Shown piece after piece: positions 36,527 through 44,757 of a stretch of 64,000 nucleotides of DNA. A model generated the notes under the pieces. The model ran no database searches, had not been told where the DNA came from, and was given only the letters and a program-made list of their open reading frames with translations. Made by a program: the position numbers and the translations under genes. The stretch is from an uncultured SAR116 cluster alpha proteobacterium (lineage in GTDB: Bacteria > Pseudomonadota > Alphaproteobacteria > Puniceispirillales > Marisalimonadaceae). The stretch lies in NCBI GenBank assembly GCA_902615325.1, contig CACMOJ010000002.1:38349-102348 (forward strand), read 5' to 3'. Every line of letters starts with the position of its first letter. The first letter of the stretch is position 1.

Positions 36527-37066
36527 TTATGATTGGCTTAATTTTCTTATAGCTAAAGATACATCAACATCTTCAATATTTAAGGCACCTCTTTTGATTC
36601 TAAGTTTATGAGCCATTTCAAGTACATTTGCATGGGAATAACCAAATGGAGGGTCAAATTTATAACTTGCCAACTCTATTAAAAGTCCTAACGGATCTTT
36701 AAAATATATTGAATCCATAAAACCTCTGTCTTTTATTCCAGTGTTTGCAAACCCATTTTCAGAAAGATTTTTTTCAGCAATTCTTATTGTACTTTGACTT
36801 ACCCAAAAAGCCACATGATGCAAAGAACCAATATCATTTTGTAATTTAGATTTTTTTGGTTTTCTTTTTTCATCTGTAAAAACTGTTACTGTTGTTCCAT
36901 CTCCACAATCAAAATACAAATGATTTATATCAAGATCATCTAAATTTGGTTGTTCAAAAATAAATCGCATGCCAAGAATATCTTGCCAAAAACTTACAGA
37001 AGTTTTTTTATCAGCACCATTTAATGTGATGTGATGTAATCCTTGTGTTTGTAAAATACTTTTCAT
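36527..37066 (-). CDS. VOC-family (glyoxalase/ring-cleavage-type) protein
   Basis: A 179-residue two-module vicinal-oxygen-chelate protein. GLHHITLNGAD gives the first metal His, GSLHHVAFWVS the second, and YFKDPLGLLIELASY the terminal Glu. The layout resembles glyoxalase or extradiol dioxygenase-like proteins. The substrate is unknown. It lies 44 nt before the MOSC gene in the same direction. Confidence 0.85.
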   Translation of the reverse strand: MKSILQTQGLHHITLNGADKKTSVSFWQDILGMRFIFEQPNLDDLDINHLYFDCGDGTTVTVFTDEKRKPKKSKLQNDIGSLHHVAFWVSQSTIRIAEKNLSENGFANTGIKDRGFMDSIYFKDPLGLLIELASYKFDPPFGYSHANVLEMAHKLRIKRGALNIEDVDVSLAIRKLSQS

Positions 37067-37146
37067 AGATTTGATTTACTGAATAATGATATAAATGTAT
37101 ATGGATTGTTTATGCTAGTAAATAAAGATTTCAACATATATATAAA

Positions 37147-37422
37147 TTATTTTATTTCAATTTCTATAAAACTATATTGAAATTTATTTGCATTAATGAC
37201 GTTATGATTTACACCCTTTTCTCTAAAATAACTAATACCTTTTTTTAATTCTGAAAATGTTATTGAACTATCTTCATTAACAATTTTTAAAATTCCATCT
37301 TTCATGGGGACAACAACATAATCGTATTCGTGAATATGTTGACCTGTTTCGTCCCAAGGATCGAACACCCATTCTGTAACTCTAACTTTAGAATTATCAA
37401 TCATTATTTTAGATTTCGCCAT
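37147..37422 (-). CDS. cupin-fold protein
   Basis: A 91-residue single cupin. QHIHEYDYVVVPM carries the two His of the first cupin motif near residues 28-30, and GVNHNVIN the last His. Such small cupins bind a metal or a small organic acid. Its neighbours are a VOC protein and, across a 200-nt gap, a sugar-type SDR. No precise function can be given. Confidence 0.75.
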   Translation of the reverse strand: MAKSKIMIDNSKVRVTEWVFDPWDETGQHIHEYDYVVVPMKDGILKIVNEDSSITFSELKKGISYFREKGVNHNVINANKFQYSFIEIEIK

Positions 37423-37501
37423 AATTAATTTCGGACTCGTTAATAGTTTGAAATTATATTAATTTATTTCAAAATTTAATGAAATAATATAAAATATTTA
37501 A

Positions 37502-37582
37502 ATGTCTAATAAGCAAAAAAAAGCTATTATTTGGATAGGGTTATTTTTTTGGGGATTATTTATCCTTAAAGATTTTATTTAA
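37502..37582 (+). CDS. possible 26-residue membrane peptide
   Basis: A short frame (ATG to TAA) in the 207-nt gap between the cupin and SDR genes. It reads MSNKQKKAIIWIGLFFWGLF and ends KDFI, a charged start followed by one transmembrane helix. The composition looks selected rather than random, but no Shine-Dalgarno is visible and the size is very small. It is the only plus-strand candidate between 30 and 39 kb. It remains tentative. Confidence 0.35.
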   Translation: MSNKQKKAIIWIGLFFWGLFILKDFI

Positions 37583-37629
37583 TTACAAGAACAAAATTAT
37601 AATTTCATGGATCTTTTTATTAAATAATT

Positions 37630-38400
37630 TTATCTACCCATCCATCCACCATCAACTGTAAGTATTTCCCCATTAACGTAATTAGAAGCGTCTGAAGCTA
37701 AAAAAATTGAAGGACCTGCAAAATCCACTGGTGTTCCCCATCTACCTTGAGGAATTCTCTCTAAAATAGCTTTATATCTTACCTCATCATTCCTTAAAGC
37801 TTCTGTATTATCAGTTGCAATATATCCAGGTGCAATTGCATTTACATTTATTCCTTTTGAGGCCCATTCGTTTGCAAGTGCTTTTGTTAACTGTCCTATG
37901 CCACCTTTAGAAGCAGCATATCCAGGAACAGTAATTCCTCCTTGAAAAGTTAAAAGAGAAGCTATAAAAATAATTTTTCCTGATCCTCTATTAATCATTT
38001 CTCTTCCAATTTCTCTACTTAAAAGAAATTGAGAAGACAAATTAACCTCTATTACTTCATCCCACCACTCAGTGGGGTGATTTTCAGCTGCATTACGTCT
38101 TATAGTTCCAGCATTGTTAATTAATATGTCTGGTACAATTTTTTGATTATTTAAATTTTCTACAAAATTTAAAAGTTCATCTCTTTTAGAAAAATCAACT
38201 TTATAACCTTTAAAATCTCTACCAATTTTTTTTACTGAAATTTCAACTTCGCTACCTGATGAAGATAGTGAAGCACTTACTCCCAAAATATCAGCTCCGG
38301 CACCAGCTAATGCTTCTGCTATTCCTCTACCTATACCACGACTAGCACCAGTAACTAGCGCTAACTTTCCAGTTAAATCAAAAGACTTTAAAATTGACAT
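37630..38400 (-). CDS. short-chain dehydrogenase, gluconate 5-dehydrogenase-like
   Basis: A 256-residue classical SDR. TGASRGIGRGIAEAL lies near residue 18, NNAGTIRRNAAE near 97, the catalytic Ser is in FIASLLTFQGG and YAASKGG lies near residue 160. The C-terminus is NGEILTVDGGWMGR. The closest well-known pattern is IdnO/gluconate 5-dehydrogenase. It lies 3 nt from the zinc dehydrogenase, so they form a pair. Together they resemble idnD-idnO of L-idonate catabolism, but the kinase and transporter of that route are not here. Confidence 0.86.
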   Translation of the reverse strand: MSILKSFDLTGKLALVTGASRGIGRGIAEALAGAGADILGVSASLSSSGSEVEISVKKIGRDFKGYKVDFSKRDELLNFVENLNNQKIVPDILINNAGTIRRNAAENHPTEWWDEVIEVNLSSQFLLSREIGREMINRGSGKIIFIASLLTFQGGITVPGYAASKGGIGQLTKALANEWASKGINVNAIAPGYIATDNTEALRNDEVRYKAILERIPQGRWGTPVDFAGPSIFLASDASNYVNGEILTVDGGWMGR

Positions 38401-38403
38401 TAA

Positions 38404-39438
38404 TTAATCTCCTACTTTAATTAAACTTTTGAGTGCAGTTGGGCTGTTAGATAAACTATTAAAAGCGTTTTGAACTTCTTTTAAACTACTGACATCAGTA
38501 ATTATTGTATTTGCATCAATCCTACCAGATTCTAATATTTTAATTGCTTTTTCATAATCTTCCTTTTCATAAACACGAACTCCAATCAACTCCAATTCTC
38601 TCCAGAAAAAACGAAACATATCAACAACTGGTTTTTCAGCGTGAATTGCCACCATTACAATCCTACCTCTTGTTGCTGCACAATCTGTCATTACATCTAC
38701 ACCAGTTTGAGAACCTGAAACTTCAAAAACTACATCTGCACCTTTCTGATTTGTTCTCTTATTAATCTCTTCTATCAAATTAATTTCTTTTGGATTGATT
38801 GTATCAAAACCCAATTTCTGGGCAATTTTTAACCGAAACGCATTTACTTCAGAGATTATTACTCTACCTCCGAAATCTCGAGCAACCATAGCAACCAAAA
38901 CTCCGATTGGTCCTCCTCCAATTACCAATACATCCTCATCTTTTTTTAATCGTGAAAGTCTTACATCATGGCAAGCCACAGCAACTGGTTCTATCAAAGC
39001 AGCGTAATCCATTCTGAGTTTTTCAGGAAGGTGATGTAAAGTATGTGAGGGAACATTCCATATCTCTTGCAAGGCTCCATCAGTATCTAAACCTAAGAAT
39101 TTAAGATTATGACATATATGATTGTATCTTGATTTACAAGCTGGACATTCTCCACAATGATCAAGTGGTCGCACAACAACTGGCTGACCAACTCGAAAAT
39201 CTTTTACCTTTGATCCAACTTGATGAACATATCCTGACATTTCATGTCCTATAATTCTTTCAAACCCCACTCTTTTATCCATGTGACCAAAATATACATG
39301 CATATCAGTTCCACATATTCCAACATATGCAATTTTGACTGCAACTTCGTCTGGTCTAGGTTTTTTTAATTTCACCTGTTCAACTGAAAATGTTTTATTA
39401 CCTCTATAAAATGCTGCATGTATCAAATTATTTTCCAT
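38404..39438 (-). CDS. zinc-dependent alcohol dehydrogenase (sorbitol/L-idonate dehydrogenase-like)
   Basis: A 344-residue medium-chain dehydrogenase. The catalytic zinc site has GICGTDMHVY and GHEMSGYV; the structural zinc loop is CGECPACKSRYNHIC near residue 95; the Rossmann motif is VIGGGPIGVLVA near 170. ATG at 39438 is favoured over an upstream GTG because GAGGG lies 5 nt before it. It likely oxidises a polyol or sugar acid. It precedes the SDR by 3 nt in one operon. A 163-nt gap separates it from the divergent hpf. Confidence 0.88.
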   Translation of the reverse strand: MENNLIHAAFYRGNKTFSVEQVKLKKPRPDEVAVKIAYVGICGTDMHVYFGHMDKRVGFERIIGHEMSGYVHQVGSKVKDFRVGQPVVVRPLDHCGECPACKSRYNHICHNLKFLGLDTDGALQEIWNVPSHTLHHLPEKLRMDYAALIEPVAVACHDVRLSRLKKDEDVLVIGGGPIGVLVAMVARDFGGRVIISEVNAFRLKIAQKLGFDTINPKEINLIEEINKRTNQKGADVVFEVSGSQTGVDVMTDCAATRGRIVMVAIHAEKPVVDMFRFFWRELELIGVRVYEKEDYEKAIKILESGRIDANTIITDVSSLKEVQNAFNSLSNSPTALKSLIKVGD

Positions 39439-39601
39439 TACAACCCTCACAAATAAATATCAAAGCTATCATTTGATCACTTGAATGTCATTACTAATAA
39501 AATAGAAAATCAAATTTATTTAAATTTCATAACTTTAAATTAAATAAAATTGTTAATAATTTTTCGTTTTTTTTAAAATATAGATATGTTATGATTTTAA
39601 T

Positions 39602-39973
39602 ATGAAAGATTATTTCAATATAAAAGCCACGGGCAAAAATATTGAGCTAGGTTCTTTTTTTCAAAAATATAATCTAAAAAAAATTTCGTCTGTTTTCTTA
39701 AAATATTCAGCTAATCCAATAAGTGCTAATACAGTTTTAGAGAAAAGAAATATTTTTTTTAAAGTCAAATTAGATATTTTGGTTGATAATAATATAAAAT
39801 TTGAAACGTTAGGTCGTTCAAAGACAGCAACTTTAGCTCTTGATCAAGCAGTTGACAATATCTCAAAAAGATTAAGAAGACATTATAGAAAAATTAAGAA
39901 CCATAGATTGCTTAATAATAGAATTGATAATGTAAAAAAAGATTTAGAAAGATACCATCTAAATTCATATTAA
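39602..39973 (+). CDS. hpf: ribosome hibernation promoting factor (HPF/RaiA family)
   Basis: A 123-residue short-form HPF that would bind the small ribosomal subunit and idle it in slow growth. The beta-alpha-beta-beta-beta-alpha pattern is intact: IKATGKNIELG at the start, a VKLDILVDNN strand, then TATLALDQAVDNISKRLRRHYRKIK, the basic helix that contacts rRNA. There is no long C-terminal dimer domain. It is isolated from rpoN and the ptsN genes that often neighbour it. Confidence 0.82.
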   Translation: MKDYFNIKATGKNIELGSFFQKYNLKKISSVFLKYSANPISANTVLEKRNIFFKVKLDILVDNNIKFETLGRSKTATLALDQAVDNISKRLRRHYRKIKNHRLLNNRIDNVKKDLERYHLNSY

Positions 39974-40412
39974 GTTATAAAAACACTGTAACGTATTGAT
40001 TTTATTGTTTAATTATTAGTTAATAAAAATAATTTAATTTTTTTGTAAAGTTTTATATTTCAAAATCTATAAATTTGGTGAGTTATAAAAACTTGTAATT
40101 TTTGACACTTTCTTTGCAATATATTAAAATCTACTGTTGACATAATAATCATTTTTATAGCACCAAATGTTTAAATTATTTGCTAAACCAATGGTAACCT
40201 CATAATAAGTTCCTCTAATTAAAATATTTCATAAATTAATCCATCAGATTGTTTTAATCATCGAGATAATTGATTTACGATCTTGAGATAGATTATTTAT
40301 AAATTTCAGTTAAACCTGCCTAAAAAAATTTCATAAAGGTCTCCTTTTTTTGTAATTAAAACAAAAATAATTATTATTAGGCTTTTAAAAAAAAGTTTGA
40401 TAAATTTGTAAT
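39974..40412 (-). other. 439-nt gap with a possible decayed gene
   Basis: No intact gene was found. On the minus strand a good site (AAAGGAGACCTTT then ATG near 40331) opens a frame that hits a stop after four codons. Further on, one frame reads IRGTYYEVTIGLANNLNIWC and CYKNDYYVNSRF, a stop, and then YIAKKVSKITSFYNSP (40235-40075). This looks like coding sequence in decay, but I cannot name the family. A short repeat AGTTATAAAAAC occurs at 39973 and 40081. Confidence 0.3.
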
Positions 40413-40808
40413 ATGAGATTGTTTGCAAAATTACTTGTCACAGCAATGGTAATATGGCTTTTGAGTGTTGTGATATGTGGTTTATTTGGTGTTTCAATAC
40501 AGTTTCCTTTTACTATTATTGAAGAAGGTGAAATTGCCTATCACAGATGGCAGACTGTAAGAATAGCTCTCTTTTTAACAGTTGCTTATTACGGGCTTCA
40601 GTATGTACTAAGTTTAACAAAAGAAGTCTACCCAATTAATTTCGTAAAAGTATATATATTTAATATGTGTATAGTTGGTCTTGCACTGTTTTACAGATTA
40701 GATGTCGAAAGAAAAGAATACTTAGTGTTAGCATTTTGGTTTCTCTTTTTGGCGATACTTAATGTTGCTACAACGAATCGTTATCGTAGGTTATTTAAAA
40801 AAAAATAA
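40413..40808 (+). CDS. small integral membrane protein of unknown function
   Basis: Not recognised. It has 131 residues with four hydrophobic helices (about 7-29, 50-67, 79-95 and 105-118), a charged loop with EEGEIAYHRWQ after helix 1 and a basic tail RYRRLFKKK. The base composition is less AT-biased than the surrounding gaps. It converges with the MotA-like gene, with a 6-nt space. Confidence 0.65.
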   Translation: MRLFAKLLVTAMVIWLLSVVICGLFGVSIQFPFTIIEEGEIAYHRWQTVRIALFLTVAYYGLQYVLSLTKEVYPINFVKVYIFNMCIVGLALFYRLDVERKEYLVLAFWFLFLAILNVATTNRYRRLFKKK

Positions 40809-40814
40809 GTTAAA

Positions 40815-41162
40815 TTAATTCCTAAAAACAAGTGTAATCAATTTTATAATATAACCATATAACAATGTTAACATTGCTACAGATAAAGCCATTCCTGTTT
40901 TTTCAATATCACCCCAATTATCCCATTTTCCAGCAGTCAAAGCTATTAAACCAATTAATGTTCCAAGCCAACCAAAATAAATGGCACCATCACCACAATT
41001 TTTTATAAATTTATCCTTTTGGTTTTTCAAAAACCCATAACCGACGCTTCCACCAGCAACAAATAAGAAACTTAAAATATCATTATAATAGTTAAACCCA
41101 ACATGAGATATAGCGCCTATTATAATAATAAAGCAGATCAATAATCCAATATATTGCTTCAT
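40815..41162 (-). CDS. short MotA/TolQ-like membrane protein
   Basis: A 115-residue protein with four hydrophobic helices. The second half, GWLGTLIGLIALTAG followed by the loop WGDIEKTGMALSVAMLTLLYGYIIKLI, resembles the core helices 3-4 of MotA, TolQ and ExbB proton-channel proteins. It lacks their large cytoplasmic loop and is about half their length. No MotB-, TolR- or ExbD-like partner is nearby. Similarity is judged by pattern only, so the function stays open. Confidence 0.6.
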   Translation of the reverse strand: MKQYIGLLICFIIIIGAISHVGFNYYNDILSFLFVAGGSVGYGFLKNQKDKFIKNCGDGAIYFGWLGTLIGLIALTAGKWDNWGDIEKTGMALSVAMLTLLYGYIIKLITLVFRN

Positions 41163-41392
41163 TTTATCCTTAAAAATATTTTATTAATTTAATTATTTTT
41201 TAATGATATATAACCACATTAATAATTCTTAATATTATGTCAATTAGTTAAAAAAGACCATAATATTCTGCTACTTTTAAACTTTATTAAGTAAAAGAGT
41301 ATAGATATATGCTGAGTATATTGTAATTTTTTAAACAATTAACACATAATGTTTATCATATATTTCAAAAATTTCTTAATAAGGAGTACTAA

Positions 41393-41926
41393 ATGGCGCG
41401 TGCAGGAACTAGATTAATTGATAGACCTGAATTTAAAACAAAACCTAAACCTATAACTTTTCTGGCAGGCGATAAAGTTTCAAGTGCTGTAGCGGTAATG
41501 TCCGAAAAAAACTATGGTTCAGTTATAATTGTAGATAAACAAGAAAAAGTAATTGGTGTAGTAACTGAAAGAGATATAGTTAAAAAGCTTGTAAATGCTG
41601 GATTGTCCTCCAAAAATACAAAATTGGAAAAAATAATGACAAAAAACCCAAGAGTAGCAAATGAAAATGATAATGTAATAGATTGGTTGAGGATAATGTC
41701 TAACGATAGATTTAGAAGATTGCCTGTTGTGGATGAAAAAAACAAAATTAAAGTAATTTTTACTCAAGGTGATTTTGTTTCTTACACTTGGCCAGATTTA
41801 ATTTATCAAGCTTCACAAATGGCTAAATCAAGCTTTATGAGAGGTTTTTCAATAAACTCATTATTAATTTTCATGTTAGTATATGCGGTTGCAATATTCG
41901 CAACAGTAAGAGCTTTTATAAATTAA
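41393..41926 (+). CDS. CBS-pair protein with C-terminal membrane anchor
   Basis: A 177-residue protein. Two CBS repeats (about residues 22-78 and 82-135) show GSVIIVDKQEKVIGVVTERD and FRRLPVVDEKNKIKV. A hydrophobic helix at about 154-174 then anchors the end. CBS pairs bind adenine nucleotides and act as energy sensors. A strong AAGGAG lies before the ATG. A SnoaL-like gene follows 25 nt later. Confidence 0.85.
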   Translation: MARAGTRLIDRPEFKTKPKPITFLAGDKVSSAVAVMSEKNYGSVIIVDKQEKVIGVVTERDIVKKLVNAGLSSKNTKLEKIMTKNPRVANENDNVIDWLRIMSNDRFRRLPVVDEKNKIKVIFTQGDFVSYTWPDLIYQASQMAKSSFMRGFSINSLLIFMLVYAVAIFATVRAFIN

Positions 41927-41951
41927 TAAACTTTTTTTAAAGAAGATAAAA

Positions 41952-42290
41952 ATGTCAATATATAATAAAATTGTCACAGCAATTGATGATTGTAATTTAG
42001 ACGATTATTTAGATTTGCTTCATGATGACTATGTGTTTGTAAGACATCAATCAAATCAAGAAATATCTAAATCTGAATGGACGCCAATTGTAACAGGTAT
42101 GTTTAATGCAATGAAAGAAGGCAAACTTAATTTTAGAAATAATAGATGTTTATATGAAAATGATGATATTCTTGTTATTCACAATATTGGTAACTTTCCT
42201 GATAATACAAAAGAAGCCATAATGGCAGTTCATACCAAATTAAATGATAAGATTATGAAAACTGAAAGTGGCGTAACTCGCTTAGATTAA
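41952..42290 (+). CDS. SnoaL/NTF2-like protein
   Basis: A 112-residue alpha+beta-cone protein with the NTF2-like start YNKIVTAIDDCNLDDYLDLLHDDYVF and later strands ILVIHNIGNF and KEAIMAVHTKLND. Such small proteins bind hydrophobic ligands or act as isomerases. No catalytic dyad is obvious. It follows the CBS gene and may share its transcript. A 177-nt gap with nothing recognisable separates it from the next, convergent gene. Confidence 0.65.
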   Translation: MSIYNKIVTAIDDCNLDDYLDLLHDDYVFVRHQSNQEISKSEWTPIVTGMFNAMKEGKLNFRNNRCLYENDDILVIHNIGNFPDNTKEAIMAVHTKLNDKIMKTESGVTRLD

Positions 42291-42467
42291 TTGCTAAAAT
42301 TTATTGTAAATTTAATACTTATTTACCTCACACATTAGCTGAGTTATTGATTAATTAAATAAATAGTAATTTTTTTTGTTGGTGTATTAAATTTTTATAA
42401 TTACTGCTTTTTAAATAAATTATTCATTTTACAAATTAATATTTATGGATAATTATTTACAAATTTT

Positions 42468-43019
42468 TCAGTGAAGCTGTATCTTTTGATTTCTATAATC
42501 CAACAACCATTTTTCAAAAACCATTATTGCATCTTCCATGTCAGATGTTTTGTTGGGATGTTTTTTTGCTCTCCCTAACATAGTTGATACAACATTGACT
42601 TGGTATTTAATGTCTCTTCCTTTGATAGCATCAAGGGTATAAATTGCCTTTTCTTTATCCTTGAAACCAAGACCTTTTAATGTTGTTTTAGGTTTGTAAT
42701 CTGAATATAAGGATAGGTTTAAAGGTTTTATTTTACCTGATTTTAGCTCTTTACTTATCGGCATTGAATCAATTAATTCAAAAATATCTTTAGGTACTAA
42801 AGTATCAAATTCATTTTTTAAGGTACCGTCGTAACCTATAAGTTTTATAGAAAACTTAAGCTCTTTTTTCCTATTAGACATAAGTTTTACATGTCTTTTA
42901 TGGAAGTCTTTTATAAAATCATGATAAAGTTTTTTGCTATTTAAATAATTTATATCCCTATAACAGGTAGTATCAAGCAAAAGAATTCTACACTTCCATT
43001 TATATTTGGTTAAATTCAC
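42468..43019 (-). CDS. DUF4174-like protein with an added C-terminal domain
   Basis: A 183-residue protein. Residues 1 to about 92 resemble DUF4174: KYKWKCRILLL at the start, then KLIGYDGTLKNEF and ELIDSMPISKEL, matching the family's GxDG and LIDxMPMR motifs. From about residue 108 there is a second Lys-rich helical unit (KTTLKGLGFKDKEKAIYTL, then HPNKTSDMEDAIMVFEKWL) seen by itself in other marine proteins as far as I recall. The usual DUF4174 signal peptide is missing. It starts with GTG 3 nt after the 47-residue membrane-peptide gene. Confidence 0.62.
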   Translation of the reverse strand: MNLTKYKWKCRILLLDTTCYRDINYLNSKKLYHDFIKDFHKRHVKLMSNRKKELKFSIKLIGYDGTLKNEFDTLVPKDIFELIDSMPISKELKSGKIKPLNLSLYSDYKPKTTLKGLGFKDKEKAIYTLDAIKGRDIKYQVNVVSTMLGRAKKHPNKTSDMEDAIMVFEKWLLDYRNQKIQLH

Positions 43020-43022
43020 GAT

Positions 43023-43166
43023 TTAAGAGGCATCGATGTTTTGTTCATTTTCACCTTTTGAATTATTTGATTTTTTCATCTTGCAGATTTCTTTAACTGC
43101 TAACCCTGTTATTACTCCAATGCCAATTCCAATAATAGTTCCTTTAATCAATCCAAATCCAAACAT
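43023..43166 (-). CDS. small glycine-zipper membrane protein (47 aa)
   Basis: A complete 47-codon frame with a strong AGGAG 7 nt before the ATG. The peptide begins MFGFGLIKGTIIGIGIGVIT, a Gly-repeat helix that could oligomerise, and continues with LAVKEICKMKK and a polar tail ending NIDAS. It lies between a 38-residue membrane-peptide gene (9 nt upstream) and the DUF4174-like gene (3 nt downstream). Function unknown. Confidence 0.72.
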   Translation of the reverse strand: MFGFGLIKGTIIGIGIGVITGLAVKEICKMKKSNNSKGENEQNIDAS

Positions 43167-43175
43167 TTTAAACTC

Positions 43176-43292
43176 CTAATATTTAATAAATAAAAATAAC
43201 TGATATAAACCTGCGAAAAGACCAAAGAAAACGTATAGTCTTATCTTGGATTTTAACAGTTGACTTATGATAATTTTCAATTTAATTGCCAT
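43176..43292 (-). CDS. small membrane protein (38 aa)
   Basis: A complete 38-codon frame, MAIKLKIIISQLLKSKIRLY then VFFGLFAGLYQLFLFIKY. It has a basic amphipathic start followed by one transmembrane helix. The stop codon overlaps the Shine-Dalgarno of the next gene (TAGGAG), which suggests coupled translation of the two peptides. Its own ribosome-binding site is weak. The type resembles a small toxin or regulatory peptide, but nothing here proves that. Confidence 0.5.
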   Translation of the reverse strand: MAIKLKIIISQLLKSKIRLYVFFGLFAGLYQLFLFIKY

Positions 43293-43379
43293 ACATGATA
43301 ATTAATATTTAATATACTTATTTCAATACCACTTCGTTTGTACACTTTTTTTCTTCAATTAAAAAAAAGTGATTATTAA

Positions 43380-43965
43380 TATATTAAATTATTCAATTTA
43401 ACTTCATTCACTTTCAATTTTCTCATTTTTTTAATTTCTATATCAAATATATAAATGTTATTATTTTTTTTATTACTGTCTATTTTACTAAACAGTATCC
43501 CAAAATACTTATTTCTTGATGAAAAGAATTTTAAAATTTCATTTACAGGTCTATCAAAGTAAATTTTTTCATTATTTAGAAAATTAATTCTTTTAATATC
43601 TTTATCCCCTTATAGTTTTAGTAAATTAATTTAGAAGAGTTAGGTCTTGATACCAAATAGGTTGGCCCATTATACAGTTTAATTCTAGTGGCATGGCACA
43701 ATTAATTATTCTGTAGTATTTGATGCATCCAGCTCTTATTTTTTTAGGGGTCACAAACCATATTTTAGACCTTCGATAGTCTTTAGTTTCACAGTGTATA
43801 GTTTTAAATAGAATTTTACATCATTAATTTTTTTTAATTACTTTTAAACATGTATTATTTATAAAATGTAATTGAATGTTATCTAGTTTTTTACCTAAAG
43901 AAGCATTGTTATATAATAATAAAAGAATAAAAAAACAATTTAAACTTACGTCAACCTATAATACA
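43380..43965 (-). pseudogene. decayed gene(s), at least one for a secreted protein
   Basis: The 686-nt gap has no intact gene but has coding-like pieces on the minus strand. SLNCFFILLLLYNNASLG (near 43950) looks like a signal peptide. CKILFKTIHCETKDYRRSKI to WYQDLTLLN (about 43825-43630) is a Cys-rich open run in another frame. DIKRINFLNNEKIYFDRPVN to KKMRKLKVNEVK (about 43605-43390) is a third, perhaps separate, run. No start codon with a ribosome-binding site serves any of them. I do not recognise the families. Confidence 0.35.
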
Positions 43966-43978
43966 TTTTTAAAAAAAA

Positions 43979-44749
43979 CTAATTAATAAATGCATATGTC
44001 AAAATAGGAAGATTTGTATAGGCAAATCGACCTTCATCCTCTGCTAATTTTAACTGACGTTTCCATTCATTAACTTTAGTTTCAGATATACCTTGTTGTA
44101 TTGCAAATTGTCCAATAACTTCTTCTGCAAATTTAGCGGGAGAGTTATCATCTCGATTTGTAATAAACATAGGTAATGGTTTGTGTTTAATATTTTTAAA
44201 ACCAAACTTTTTTAGCTTGCCCTCTAAAGAGGTTGGAAGCATCTGGTGAAAACAGTGCGCTTTAAAAGTGTCATGTATGGTTTTATTTAACACTTCATCG
44301 GCACCAAAAAATTTATAATAATCCCAAAGTATTGAAATATTTACAAATATAGATGATGGTTTGAGTAGTCTTGTCAATTCTTTAATTGAATCATCAACAT
44401 CATTAATGTATTCAAATGTCTGTACTGAACAAATTGAATCACAACTATTATTTTGAAGACCAATTTGGTTTGCATAACCTTTTATTGTCAAAACATTTTT
44501 ATATGAACTACATCTTTTTCTAGCTTGTTTAAGTTGGTCTTCACTTGTATCTAAACCATATGCTTTTCCTTCTGGACCTACAGCCTTTGCTATATCTTCT
44601 AAAAGATGCCCTCCACCACAACCAATATCTAAAACATGTTGACCTGATTGGATATTAAGAGCATTTAAAATTTCTAATCGTCTTGATGTTCCTGCAATGC
44701 TAGCAGCCATTCTTCTTTGAATAAGGCCAATTTCATTTTTAAATTCCAT
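43979..44749 (-). CDS. SAM-dependent methyltransferase (UbiE/type 11)
   Basis: A 256-residue class I methyltransferase. The SAM motif is VLDIGCGGGHLLEDIA near residue 39, followed by GLDTSEDQLKQARK, a DSICSVQTFEYINDVDD acidic loop and LTRLLKPSSIFVNIS. The C-terminal region (YYKFFGADEVLNKT onward) resembles small-molecule N-methyltransferases such as the sarcosine/dimethylglycine type. The substrate is unknown. A second, unrelated methyltransferase gene lies 8 nt upstream in the same operon. Confidence 0.87.
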   Translation of the reverse strand: MEFKNEIGLIQRRMAASIAGTSRRLEILNALNIQSGQHVLDIGCGGGHLLEDIAKAVGPEGKAYGLDTSEDQLKQARKRCSSYKNVLTIKGYANQIGLQNNSCDSICSVQTFEYINDVDDSIKELTRLLKPSSIFVNISILWDYYKFFGADEVLNKTIHDTFKAHCFHQMLPTSLEGKLKKFGFKNIKHKPLPMFITNRDDNSPAKFAEEVIGQFAIQQGISETKVNEWKRQLKLAEDEGRFAYTNLPILTYAFIN

Positions 44750-44757
44750 AAATAATC

